A stretch of DNA of 64,000 nucleotides. It comes from Nitrospira sp. Lineage in GTDB: Bacteria; Nitrospirota; Nitrospiria; Nitrospirales; Nitrospiraceae. The DNA lies in the NCBI GenBank assembly GCA_022226955.1, contig CP092079.1:1705053-1769052 (forward strand), read 5' to 3'. The notes beneath the pieces are model-generated. The model was not told where the DNA came from and searched no databases. It was given only the letters and a program-made list of their open reading frames with translations. Position 1 is the first letter of the stretch, and each line of letters starts with the position of its first letter. A program made the position numbers and the translations under genes. Below, piece by piece: positions 1 to 8,615 of this stretch.

Positions 1-2822
1 CATGCACCAGCTCCTGAATGCGGCTGATCAGGATGAGCGCGCCCTGCACCGCCACGCCAAACAGCGAGATGAACCCCACCGACGCGGAGATGCTGAAACT
101 GGTCCCTGTCGCAGCGAGCGCCAGAATGCCGCCGACCAGCGAAAACGGCACCGCAATCAACACCAGCACGGCATCGCGCATCGAATGGAGCACGAAATAG
201 ACCAAGAGGAAAATGAGGAAGAGCGTAATCGGCACAATCTTCGCCAATCGCCGTTTCTCATCCTGAAGCTGATCGTATTCCCCATGCCACTCGGTTCGAA
301 ATCCTTCCGGCAGCGAGACCTGCTCTTCGATGCGCCGCTGCGCGTCCATGACGGTGCTTTCTAGATCGCGCCCGCGCACGCTGAACTTGATCGGGATATA
401 CCGCTCGCTGTTCTCCCGATAGACGATGAATGCGCCGGTTTTTTCAGAAATCGTCGCCAATTGTCTGATGGGAATCCGCGCCCCATCCGGCGTGCTGATT
501 TGAATCCGGCCGATGCTGTCGATGTCGCGCCGGTATTCCGGCAGGAATCGCACCACTAGGTCGAACCACTTTTCCCCTTCGTAGACCTGCGTAACCGCCT
601 GCCCGCCGATGGCGGCTTGAATCACGTCGTTCACGTCGCCGACCTGCAACCCATACCGCGCGCACTCCTTGCGATCCACCTCAATAATCAAATTCGGCTG
701 CCCCATGAGGTGAAACGTTCCGAGATCCTTCACCCCCGGCACGTCCTTCATGACCCGCTCGATCTTGGCCGCCTCCGCTTCCAACTGCTGGAGATCGTTC
801 CCATACAATTTGATGGCGTTCTCGCCTTTGACACCCGACATCGCCTCCTGCACGTTATCCTGAATCGCTTGGGAAAAATTGAAATTGACGCCTGGAATGT
901 CGGCCAGCTCCTTCTCGATCTGCTCGATCAGCGCGCGCTTTGTGGGCACGGCGGGGCGCCATTCCTTGAAGGGTTTGAGCGTCACCAGAAATTCCGCGTT
1001 GAAGAAACTGGTCGGATCGGTCCCATCGTCGGGACGGCCCAGCTGCGAGGCCACGTCGATCACCTCGGGGTACTTGCGAAAAATCAGCCGCACGTCCGTC
1101 GCCAATTGCGCCGCCTGCTCAAACGAAATATCGACGGGCATCGTCGCCCGCATCCAGATATTCCCTTCCTCCAGCGCCGGCATGAACTCACCGCCGATAA
1201 ACGGCACCGCGGCCACCGCCACGGCCAGCGCCGCGCCCGCGCATCCGACCACCAGCCACTCGTGGCTGAGCGCCCATCGGAGCACCACCAGATAGTGCCG
1301 CTTAACCCAGGCCACGATCCACGTATCCCGCTCCTGGATATTCCCGTTGATCAGCAACGTGCAGAGCGCCGGCGCCAGGGTAAAGGCCATCAAGAGCGCG
1401 CCGGTCAGCGCCAAGCCATAGGTCATGGACATCGGCGCGAAAATCTTGCCCGGCACACCGGTCATAGTGAAGAGCGGCAAGAAAGCGACCACGATGATCG
1501 TCGTCGCAAAGAAGATGGGTCGGCCGACCTCACGCGCCGCCCGCATCACATGCATCGGCACCGTCAGTCCCTGCGAAGGCTTATGCGAGATGTGATAGAA
1601 AATGCTTTCCACCATAATAAGCGTCGAATCGACGATGATGCCGAAATCAATCGCGCCGAGCGAAATCAGATTCGCCGACTCCCCGCGCAGCACCATGACT
1701 CCGAAGGTAAAGAGCAGGGCGACCGGCACCGTCAACGCCACGATCACGGCGGTGCGCAAGTGCCCGATGAACACATAGAGAATCACAGAGACCAGCAGCA
1801 CGCCGGCGATGAGAATATCGATGACCGTCTCAATGGTGGTGTGGATCAGGACGGTGCGATCGTAAAAGGTCTTCAGCTGCACGCCGCTGGGCAGCCGGCG
1901 CTCGTTCAGCTCCTGCATTTTTTTGTGGACCCGGTCGAGGACCGGCAGCGCCTTTTCTCCGCGTTGCAACAGCACAACGCCTTCCACCACATCGTTCCGT
2001 TCATCGATACCGACTTTGCCCAGCCGAACGCGATAGCCTTCGCTGGTCTGGCCAAGGTTGCGCACAAAGATCGGCGTGCCGTCCTTTTCGGTCACGACGG
2101 TGTCGGCGATGTCGTCGAGATCCCGCATCAGCCCCATGCCGCGCACGTTGAAGCTTTGCGCTCCCATCGTGAGGTAGTTGCCGCCCACGTCGGCATTATT
2201 TTGTTTGAGTCCTTGGATGACCTGATCCAGCGACACGTTAAATCCCAGCAGGGCGCCAGGATCTAAATCGACGTGATACTCCTTGGTCGTCCCGCCGTAC
2301 GTGCTGACATCGATCACCCCCGGCACACGCTTGAATTCTCGCCGGATCTGCCAATCCTGAATCGTCTTCAGATCGGTCAGACTCTTGCCTGGCCCAATGA
2401 CTTCATAGCGAAAGATTTCGGCGACGGCCGACCAGGGCGAGATCGCCGGCTGCACGTTCTGCGGCAGCGTGATCGTTTGCAGCCGGTTGAGCACTTCCTG
2501 GCGGTCGCGGAAATATTCCGTCCCGAAGTCGAAGTACACTTTCACGTCGCTCAATCCGAAGATGGAGAGCGAGCGGATGTCGGCCAACCCAGGCATGCCC
2601 TGGAGTGCGATCTCAATCGGCAGGGTGATCGCCCGTTCCATTTGTTCGGCCGACCATCCGCTGTATTGGGTAATCACTTCGATCATGGGCGGAGAGGGAT
2701 CGGGATAGGCCACGACGTCCAGCACATGGAACGCGTAGAGCCCCCCGAACAGCAGGACGAGCCCGGCGACGCAGACAAACATCCGCTGTGTCAGCGCGAA
2801 GCCGATCACTTTATCGATCATG
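1..2822 (-). CDS. CzcA/CusA-family heavy-metal efflux RND transporter (3' end beyond window)
   Basis: Inner-membrane proton-driven pump of the HME-RND family, which exports metal cations (Cu/Ag or Co/Zn/Cd) with a periplasmic adaptor and an outer-membrane channel. About 940 residues are visible of a usual 1,030-1,050, so the C-terminus lies outside. The start MIDKVIGFAL is an ATG at 2822. Visible hallmarks are the first membrane helix, the porter segment reading YPDPSPPMIEVITQYSG, SLGAIDFGIIVDSTLIMVES in the helix that carries the proton-relay acidic residues, and the second membrane block beginning IVPITLFLIFLL. No adaptor or channel gene lies upstream, only a small ORF. The metal cannot be assigned from what is visible. 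The family is confident, the substrate is open. Confidence 0.93.
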
Positions 2823-2946
2823 GATTCTGCTCCTTCTCCACCATGCTGTATCGGTGCCGGCGACAGCAGACTTAACGCGAGCGTCCGCCCGTCACAGGCC
2901 GATTAAGAAACGACGTGACTCTGAATCGTGGAAACCAACGAGGAGT

Positions 2947-3276
2947 TCAGATCCGAAACTGCGACACCTGGAGGTAGAGAGGAGAAACCGTCCGCTGTTC
3001 ATGCGGCACAGATGAAACAGCCCAGCCTTGGGAAGGAGGACTCGCCGCCCGATCGCCGCGAGCCTCCGCCTCATGACGCAGTAGCGGCGACAAATCGTCG
3101 TCAAGCTCTTCGCTTTCAGACTCGACCCCGACACCTGCGACCGTGAGCGGTTGAAGCAATTCGTCGTGCAAGTCGCACAAATCGATGGCCGCGAACCCGC
3201 AGATGAGAATCCAGACGGCAATGATGAGATAGAGGCGATGGGAGCAGGCGAAGGAGGAAAGCATGGAGCGAACCAC
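2947..3276 (-). CDS. Small hypothetical protein with N-terminal membrane/signal segment
   Basis: I do not recognise this 109-residue product. It has a hydrophobic stretch near the N-terminus (LYLIIAVWILICGFAAI), then a polar, acidic and charged tail, so it is probably exported or membrane-anchored. It ends 124 bp upstream of the RND pump gene on the same strand and could be the first gene of that operon, a position where small metal-related periplasmic proteins often occur. The listed start is GTG; an ATG twelve bases further in (MLSSF) is equally possible, and neither has a clear ribosome binding site. It could be non-coding, but the signal-like N-terminus favours a gene. Confidence 0.5.
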   Translation of the reverse strand: MVRSMLSSFACSHRLYLIIAVWILICGFAAIDLCDLHDELLQPLTVAGVGVESESEELDDDLSPLLRHEAEARGDRAASPPSQGWAVSSVPHEQRTVSPLYLQVSQFRI

Positions 3277-3316
3277 GAGTTCTCTATCTTGAATTCGAAC
3301 TAACCTCTGCTGCCTG

Positions 3317-3342
3317 TGGAGCCGACGACCCGGATTGAACGG
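3317..3342 (-). repeat. Partial copy of the 3' end of tRNA-Thr (26-bp direct repeat)
   Basis: These 26 bases are identical to 3489-3514, the 3' acceptor and T-arm end of tRNA-Thr including CCA, and lie 172 bp downstream of that end in the same orientation. Beyond the identical block only loose similarity remains, so this is not a second tRNA gene. Such copies usually come from an integration event or a tRNA duplication that decayed. Confidence 0.85.
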
Positions 3343-3392
3343 AGCAACCTGTCATCGGTTCGGCTCTGAAACCTGCCTCACCGATTCCTACA

Positions 3393-3411
3393 AAGGGGGC
3401 CAAGCCCCCTT
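3393..3411 (-). terminator. GC-rich hairpin downstream of tRNA-Thr (1 of 2)
   Basis: Perfect 8-bp stem AAGGGGGC/GCCCCCTT with a 3-base loop. It lies about 80 bp downstream of tRNA-Thr on the minus strand. There is no clear T-run, so it may be a processing or weak termination signal. Confidence 0.5.
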
Positions 3412-3423
3412 GTACGATCCCCA

Positions 3424-3445
3424 CGAAGGGGGCACACCCCCTTCG
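3424..3445 (-). terminator. GC-rich hairpin downstream of tRNA-Thr (2 of 2)
   Basis: Perfect 9-bp stem CGAAGGGGG/CCCCCTTCG with a 4-base loop, about 45 bp from the tRNA 3' end. Its core resembles the neighbouring hairpin, so the two may be a small tandem repeat. It may end or process the tRNA transcript. Confidence 0.5.
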
Positions 3446-3488
3446 CATCCCCCACAGTCCGCCCGTTCAATACTCTGAATCCTGTGAA

Positions 3489-3564
3489 TGGAGCCGACGA
3501 CCCGGATTGAACGGGCGACCTGCTGTTTACGAAACAGCTGCTCTACCAACTGAGCTACGTCGGC
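3489..3564 (-). tRNA. tRNA-Thr (anticodon CGT)
   Basis: A full cloverleaf can be drawn on the minus strand: acceptor GCCGACG pairs with CGTCGGC, the D-arm contains AGCTCAGTTGGTAGAGC, the anticodon arm is GCTGT-TTCGTAA-ACAGC with anticodon CGT, and the T-arm holds GTTCAATCC. The discriminator is T and CCA is encoded. Confidence 0.95.
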
Positions 3565-3678
3565 GATCCAGACATGCGGCGAACGGTTCGGACATCCTGC
3601 ATGCTGTCCCTCGAACCGGATGCAATGATAGCGGCGCACCTGGCGGCCTGTCAACGAGGAGCGTCGCTCCATCGACAT

Positions 3679-5724
3679 TTATTGGCCTGGCCCGACTCCC
3701 GCCGTCGATGCGGCAGAAACCTCGCCTGGCCCGGACGCCTCTTTCTTCCCCGACGCCACCGGCTTGGGATTGTTCCCTTTCGCAAGGGGATGGATCCGAA
3801 CCAGCGCCCCTTGGCCAGGGGCCGGCAGACAGACCGGCTGCTGGCTGCTCCCGATCTGCTCACTCGTCATGCGGGCAACTTCTCCTCGGGCAAACGCGCA
3901 GAGCTCTCCCGCCGTCACGATCCCATCGCGATCGAGATCGGCCGGTCCTTGCAGACCTCGAAGAAGCTGATAGGTGAAGAGCCCGTGGCGGCCTGCTTCA
4001 AAGGCCTGAGCTTCTTGCAGCCCGTTATTTCCGATCATCCACATCATCGTGGCGTTCGCGCCCGTGGCGCCGGTCTCCCACATCGGAGCCGCTCCGGCCG
4101 CCGGATCGGCTCCAGCCATATGTTCCAATGAAACATCGAACATGAGAATAGTCCGTTGAATTGGCAGCCGCGCCAGCGATTCTTGCAATCGGCGGAGAGA
4201 ATACACGCGGCCCATAGACGCGGTCGTGCCATCGTACGGCACCAGCGAAACCGCGCCGGTCACGCCATCGACCAGCGCCCGCCCGGCAACGTACACGTAC
4301 ACGACAGTATTGGCATCGACACGCTTCGGCAGCCATTCTTCGAACGTCTCGGCAAAATCCTGCTTGAGCCCATGTCCGTCGGTCAGCACGCGCACACGGT
4401 CGGCGGGCAGCCCCGCGAGAGATTGCAGGGAGGCGCCCATGATCTCGGCATCCCGCGCCGCAAATTTCACCACCGGCACCAGCGGATCCCGATACCGGCC
4501 CACGCCGATCGCCACGACGACCGCTTTCGGTTGCTTGAGCGCCGCCGTTGCTTTCGGAAGCTGATCGACGTCGGCTACCGGCTGAGGCTCATCCGCCGCA
4601 CTAGGCTTGACGAGGACGGTGAATTTCTTAACCGGCGGGACCTGCGCCAAGGGCGACGAGGCTCGCAGGCCGAACAACAATTCTCCGCGCAACGATTCTT
4701 TCGCGCCGGTCATCGGCTTGGTCACGGTGACGCGCTTGATTTCTCCAGGCGGCACATCTCCGATCACGATCGTCGGAGGAAGTTGCGCTGTCAATGCTCC
4801 CGTCCCCCCGACGATAACCTCCACGCCTCGCGCTTCAGTCAGGCCTTCGTTCTTCACTTCAAGCTCGACCGTGAGGAGCTCATCGGACTGGATCATGTGA
4901 TCGCGGTTTTCATCGCGCAGGATCGCCCGGAAGGTCAACTCCGGGGAAGATCCGCTAGGTTGAGGATCCGCCGAAGCGGACACCGGCGGCGCTTGGGGCG
5001 CCGTATCAACCGGCCTTTCAGACATTCTTGCCGGAGCCTCAGCCACACTTGTCGGCAGCGGGGATGACGCAACCGCCACCCCTTCTATATTCGGTCTATT
5101 TCGTCGCGTGGCTTCGGCATAGTCGCGAATCTTGCTCGACTCGCTGGCTTGCAGGGCAAGACCCTGCGCAACAACATCCGCAGCGGCCTTCACCACCGCA
5201 TCAAGGCCGGTGACATCGCACGACGACTCCTGCACCTCCACGGCACCGGTCTCGACGCTCTTGATCTTCTTCGTCCACAGCTTGCTTCCATCCTCCGTCG
5301 TATACGCCGCTTCCAGCCCGATTCTGACGGTCACGGGATAGACCTTGGCCTTGGCCGTACGAGGTGAAATTTCCAGCTCAATCTGTTTTAGATTGGATGC
5401 CACGTCTATCACGCCATCCGACGTGACAGCGGGATCCACAGTAATTCGTTGAAATACCTGCCCCAGTTTCTGTTTGAGCGCGGCCGCGATCGGCTCACCG
5501 AGAGGCACGACAGCCTGGTCCCCGCAGGCATTATTGTACGAAAGCGTCATGGCAGCTGAATTGGAAAGACGCAACAGAGGCGCGAGGGGAATCGGCCTGT
5601 CTTTCTTTGCTGCATCGCCCCGTGCAGTCCAGGCACAGCCTGTCCAGGTGACCAGTAGTAGGCCCGCAAAGAGAAGCCTGGCTGGACCGCAGAAGGCAGA
5701 AGGCTGAAGTCGTCGTGGCATCAT
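3679..5724 (-). CDS. Lipoprotein with CARDB-like and inactive caspase-like (pseudo-peptidase C14) domains
   Basis: A 681-residue exported protein. The N-terminus MMPRRLQPSAF leads to a hydrophobic stretch ending LVTWTGC, a likely lipobox. The first ~200 residues look like a substrate/lipid-binding type fold that I cannot name. A middle section around residues 260-370 (ELTFRAILRDENRD to FTVLVKP) resembles a CARDB-type beta-sandwich. Residues ~395-630 have the shape of a caspase/metacaspase p20 domain (KAVVVAIGVGRYRD, ARDAEIMGASLQ). The catalytic His site, usually SGHG, reads VAGRAL, and the catalytic Cys site, usually D-A/S-C, reads FDVSLEH, so both catalytic residues are missing. DLDRDGIVTAGEL is EF-hand-like. 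A GTG at 5754 gives a longer frame, but the signal peptide fits the ATG at 5724. It is probably a non-enzymatic caspase-fold protein. Confidence 0.8.
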   Translation of the reverse strand: MMPRRLQPSAFCGPARLLFAGLLLVTWTGCAWTARGDAAKKDRPIPLAPLLRLSNSAAMTLSYNNACGDQAVVPLGEPIAAALKQKLGQVFQRITVDPAVTSDGVIDVASNLKQIELEISPRTAKAKVYPVTVRIGLEAAYTTEDGSKLWTKKIKSVETGAVEVQESSCDVTGLDAVVKAAADVVAQGLALQASESSKIRDYAEATRRNRPNIEGVAVASSPLPTSVAEAPARMSERPVDTAPQAPPVSASADPQPSGSSPELTFRAILRDENRDHMIQSDELLTVELEVKNEGLTEARGVEVIVGGTGALTAQLPPTIVIGDVPPGEIKRVTVTKPMTGAKESLRGELLFGLRASSPLAQVPPVKKFTVLVKPSAADEPQPVADVDQLPKATAALKQPKAVVVAIGVGRYRDPLVPVVKFAARDAEIMGASLQSLAGLPADRVRVLTDGHGLKQDFAETFEEWLPKRVDANTVVYVYVAGRALVDGVTGAVSLVPYDGTTASMGRVYSLRRLQESLARLPIQRTILMFDVSLEHMAGADPAAGAAPMWETGATGANATMMWMIGNNGLQEAQAFEAGRHGLFTYQLLRGLQGPADLDRDGIVTAGELCAFARGEVARMTSEQIGSSQQPVCLPAPGQGALVRIHPLAKGNNPKPVASGKKEASGPGEVSAASTAGVGPGQ

Positions 5725-5769
5725 CGTTTTATACAGATACACAGAGGCGATCACAACTCAGGCGGTAAA

Positions 5770-5798
5770 TTGACAGCTATTTCGTCCTGGGCTAAGGT
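5770..5798 (+). promoter_or_regulatory. Candidate sigma70-type promoter for the UbiA gene
   Basis: TTGACA at 5770-5775 is a perfect -35 match, followed after 17 bases by TAAGGT (3 of 6 against TATAAT). The same TTG is the start of the longest ORF, so the promoter reading supports the downstream ATG at 5806. It lies in the short divergent gap and the -10 is weak. Confidence 0.35.
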
Positions 5799-5805
5799 CC
5801 CGCTC

Positions 5806-6699
5806 ATGTCCGAGCGTCCGCCAGAAGTTTCTCCAGGCCCCGCGCCCGTTCCATGGAAAGCCGGGCTGCGACTCATCCGATTTTACAATCAAACCGGCAC
5901 CGCACTTCTCTTGCTGCCAATCTGCTGGACGCTCGCCCTGACTGAGCGTGGCTACCCATCGCTGCGCCTGCTCGCAATTTTTGCTGCCGGCTCATTTCTA
6001 ATGCGCAGCGCCGGTGTGGTGCTGAACGATCTCGCCGATCAATCGTTCGACCGCCGGGTCGCCAGAACAAAAACCCGTCCGTTGGCCTCAGGGGAGCTGA
6101 CGAGACGACAGGCCGTCGTTATCCTCGCAATACTTCTCGTTCCAGCGGCCGGCCTTTTGTGGCTGCTCAATCCATTGACACAGTGGCTCTCACCGATCGC
6201 ACTGGCCTTGGCTGCACTCTATCCATTTTCCAAACGCGTGCTGCACGTTCCCCAGGCGATGCTCGGGCTGGCATTCGGTTGGGGAACGATTATGGCCTGG
6301 ACCGCCGCCAGAGGAACGCTCGACCAAACCGCCTGGACCATCTTTGCCGCCACGATCGTCTGGGCCATTGCCTACGACACGATTTATGCCGTTCAAGATA
6401 TGGAGGACGACCGGCGGATCGGCGTGAAATCCTCCGCGCTGCTTTTTGGCTCATCCATCTGGCTTGCGGTCGGTTTGACACTGGGCGTGATGCTGATGCT
6501 GCTAATTGCAGCGGGCCTCCAGACTGGAATCGGCTGGCCCTACTTTCTGATGCTGGGCGCTGTGAGTGTATTTTTTGCGGCGCAGGCCAGAACCCTGCGC
6601 GGGGCGATAACCCCGTCGCAGGCATTCCGAATGTTTCAGGATCACGTGTGGGTCGGACTGGCGATCTTCGCTGGCACGATCGCCGGATTTCTCGTCTGA
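5806..6699 (+). CDS. UbiA-family prenyltransferase
   Basis: Integral membrane prenyltransferase of 297 residues, the usual family length. The first Asp-rich motif is NDLADQSFDRRVARTKTRPL (prenyl-diphosphate/Mg binding) and the second is YAVQDMEDDRRIGVKS; about eight hydrophobic segments surround them. UbiA-type enzymes attach a polyprenyl chain to 4-hydroxybenzoate, and relatives act on naphthoate, heme or other acceptors. The spacing and sequence of both motifs are most like 4-hydroxybenzoate polyprenyltransferases, but a quinone pathway is not confirmed by neighbours. It is transcribed alone, divergent from the pseudo-caspase gene and convergent with the cytochrome operon, with only 8 bp between its stop and that of the cytochrome gene. 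A TTG at 5770 is an alternative start. Confidence 0.88.
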   Translation: MSERPPEVSPGPAPVPWKAGLRLIRFYNQTGTALLLLPICWTLALTERGYPSLRLLAIFAAGSFLMRSAGVVLNDLADQSFDRRVARTKTRPLASGELTRRQAVVILAILLVPAAGLLWLLNPLTQWLSPIALALAALYPFSKRVLHVPQAMLGLAFGWGTIMAWTAARGTLDQTAWTIFAATIVWAIAYDTIYAVQDMEDDRRIGVKSSALLFGSSIWLAVGLTLGVMLMLLIAAGLQTGIGWPYFLMLGAVSVFFAAQARTLRGAITPSQAFRMFQDHVWVGLAIFAGTIAGFLV

Positions 6700-6707
6700 C
6701 CGTTCGA

Positions 6708-7727
6708 TCAGTTCGCCGGCTTGTCCGCCGCCGGCTCATCCGCCTTCGGTGCGCGCAAGGTGGTCAAATACATGCTGACGGCCTTGGCATCGACATCGCT
6801 CAGCCCCAACGCCGGCATCCTGGTCTCCGGCTTCATCGACTGCGGGTTCTTAAGCCATCGGTAGACCCAGGTCGCATTCAAACGGAACCCGGCGCGGTCC
6901 AATGCTGGGCCGACCTTGCCGCCCTCTCCGGCCAAACTGTGGCAGCCGTTGCAACCATACTTATTTTGATAGAGCCGCTTGCCCAACTCTATCTGCTGCG
7001 CGGCTTGCTCGGGCGTCATCGTCATGTCGGGTCGGGCGATGTTGAGTCCTTTGCCTGGCCGCGTGCCGAAATTGTTCAGCAGGACCTGTGCGGCATCGAA
7101 CGCCTTCTTCGCGGCAACCATCGCGGCCTGCTCTTTGGCATAGGACTCTTCATCGACTTCGACGTCTTTCTTGAGCGCTTCGCTCTTTTTCTCGGCTTCC
7201 TCGCTGGCTTTCTTCTCGGCCGCTTCGTAGACTTGCTTGGACTGATCGAAACTGTCCTGCGCGGTTTTAAGCGAGTCGGCCAGTTCTTTCTTGCGCTCTT
7301 CGACTTTATACTCCAGCTTCATGCCATGCAGGGTGCGCACATAGCCGACAATCGCCCAGACTTCATCTTCCGACAGCGTGTACTTGAACGTGGGCATCGT
7401 CGGAACGGCAAAGTCGTCGTCGCCGATCTTATCTCCGCCAGGGCTGGTGTCCTTCATGTCGCGGGAGATCGTATTGAAAATATCCTCGTCCTTGAAGGTG
7501 CTCATCTCGGACTTATTCGAAAGATCCTTGGGCTTCGGATCCGGCATGGAGGACCAGTTGAATCCCTCATTCTGCCGGCCGCTCTCTCCATGACAGTGCA
7601 TGCAGTAGTGGGCGTACAGCTCCTGGCCTTTTTTCTGCTGCTCGTTCGCGCAACCGCCCGCGGTCATGGCCCAGATTCCAATCAGGCCGGCGACCGCGCC
7701 TATGACTTGTAGCCTTGCCGCCTTCAT
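6708..7727 (-). CDS. Diheme c-type cytochrome lipoprotein with coiled-coil linker
   Basis: Periplasmic electron carrier of 339 residues, the last gene of the respiratory operon. A signal segment ends in TAGGC (lipid-anchored Cys about 26). Heme site 1 is CMHCH at 42-46 and heme site 2 is CNGCH at 259-263, each in a small cytochrome c fold; GPALDRAGF and ETRMPALGLS after site 2 give the usual distal Met region. Between them, residues ~140-215 are almost pure charged/Ala helix (KKELADSLKT, EEAEKKSEALKKDVEV), a predicted coiled coil. The ATG at 7727 overlaps the upstream stop by four bases (ATGA), which fixes the start and argues for translational coupling. It probably shuttles electrons among the complex subunits. 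Confidence 0.88.
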   Translation of the reverse strand: MKAARLQVIGAVAGLIGIWAMTAGGCANEQQKKGQELYAHYCMHCHGESGRQNEGFNWSSMPDPKPKDLSNKSEMSTFKDEDIFNTISRDMKDTSPGGDKIGDDDFAVPTMPTFKYTLSEDEVWAIVGYVRTLHGMKLEYKVEERKKELADSLKTAQDSFDQSKQVYEAAEKKASEEAEKKSEALKKDVEVDEESYAKEQAAMVAAKKAFDAAQVLLNNFGTRPGKGLNIARPDMTMTPEQAAQQIELGKRLYQNKYGCNGCHSLAGEGGKVGPALDRAGFRLNATWVYRWLKNPQSMKPETRMPALGLSDVDAKAVSMYLTTLRAPKADEPAADKPAN

Positions 7728-8563
7728 GCTGCCTGTCCTTTCTTCAATTTTCTGATCAGGACAAACTGGAATCCCAATGCCAGCGCCGTCGCAAAGGCCG
7801 CATAGTAATACCCGGAGTAATCGGGCGGCGCTTCCGCGCGGAAGTACCACCAGGAAGACACAGCCTTCTGCGAGCCCTTCTCGACCAGATCGCCCGACCC
7901 ATCTTTCCGCCCATCCCAGACTGCGAAGGCGATGTTGATGAATCCGCCCGGAATAAGTTGCGTATCTTCGTCGGCATGCTCGGTCGCCAAGGGTCTGGTG
8001 AAGACCACTTTCCAGGTGCCGTTCGAGAACGCCCCGGTGGCCTTGACGTCTTGGTGCGTCTGGATTTTCAGAGTGCCGAATCCCTGGGCGTTCATATCGA
8101 CGCCCTTTTTATCCTTGTTTTTCCAATACCAAATATTGACGGGACCGCCCTCGACCTGCATCATCGGCTGGCCGTGCGCGAAGTGGGCCTTTTTATCGCC
8201 GACCATGAACTCGATAGCGGCGGCGTCATCCGGGTCTTCCGTCGGATCGGCGTATTCCAGCAAAACGGCGACTTGCGTGCCATCGTGCAGCGCGCGCACG
8301 GAGAGATCCTTGACGGTGGTTTCCAAGATGCGATTCGGCCAGTGCACCTGCGGGGACATCGGGAATTTCGCCGGTTTGGCCGTACTCCAGATAGCCGCAG
8401 AAGGATCGTCAACGGGAAGCGTTCCCTTGACCAGCGGAGCGCTCACGGACACGCTCGCGCCTTCCTGCGCCAAACAGGGAGCCGCTCCGGACAGAATGAG
8501 AGCTGTCACTGCGACCGCTCCGACTCCGCTCACCCATTGTCTGACCTGATTCGCCGGTTTCAT
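7724..8563 (-). CDS. NxrC-like / ethylbenzene-dehydrogenase-type heme b protein with C-terminal anchor
   Basis: A 279-residue exported protein. A signal peptide (MKPANQVRQW to ~32) is followed by a beta-rich domain of the DMSO reductase family gamma-subunit type (EB_dh), seen in PVDDPSAAIWSTAKPAKFP, VAVLLEYADPTEDPDDAAAI and IAFAVWDGRKDGSGDL. It ends in one membrane helix (YYAAFATALALGFQFVLI) and a short basic tail. In Nitrospira, proteins of this type are proposed NxrC heme-binding subunits of nitrite oxidoreductase. Here no nxrA or nxrB is adjacent; instead it sits between cytochrome c genes of the bc/bd-like operon, so a role as an electron-transfer subunit of that complex is inferred. It overlaps the downstream diheme gene by four bases. 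Confidence 0.8.
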   Translation of the reverse strand: MKPANQVRQWVSGVGAVAVTALILSGAAPCLAQEGASVSVSAPLVKGTLPVDDPSAAIWSTAKPAKFPMSPQVHWPNRILETTVKDLSVRALHDGTQVAVLLEYADPTEDPDDAAAIEFMVGDKKAHFAHGQPMMQVEGGPVNIWYWKNKDKKGVDMNAQGFGTLKIQTHQDVKATGAFSNGTWKVVFTRPLATEHADEDTQLIPGGFINIAFAVWDGRKDGSGDLVEKGSQKAVSSWWYFRAEAPPDYSGYYYAAFATALALGFQFVLIRKLKKGQAA

Positions 8564-8615
8564 ACGGGCCTCGTATTCGATTCACAGAAGGACAACGACC
8601 AACGGTCGCGTCGCA

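Noticed and set aside
617-2266. 549-residue plus-strand frame opposite the RND pump
   Set aside because: It runs antisense to a clear CzcA/CusA coding sequence and has Arg/His/Gln-rich composition typical of the shadow of GC-rich coding DNA.
3317-3400. A second tRNA next to tRNA-Thr
   Set aside because: Only the last 26 bases match; no D-arm, anticodon arm or acceptor pair can be formed.
6159-7712. 517-residue plus-strand frame
   Set aside because: It is a shadow, out of frame with ubiA and antisense to the diheme cytochrome; no recognisable domains.
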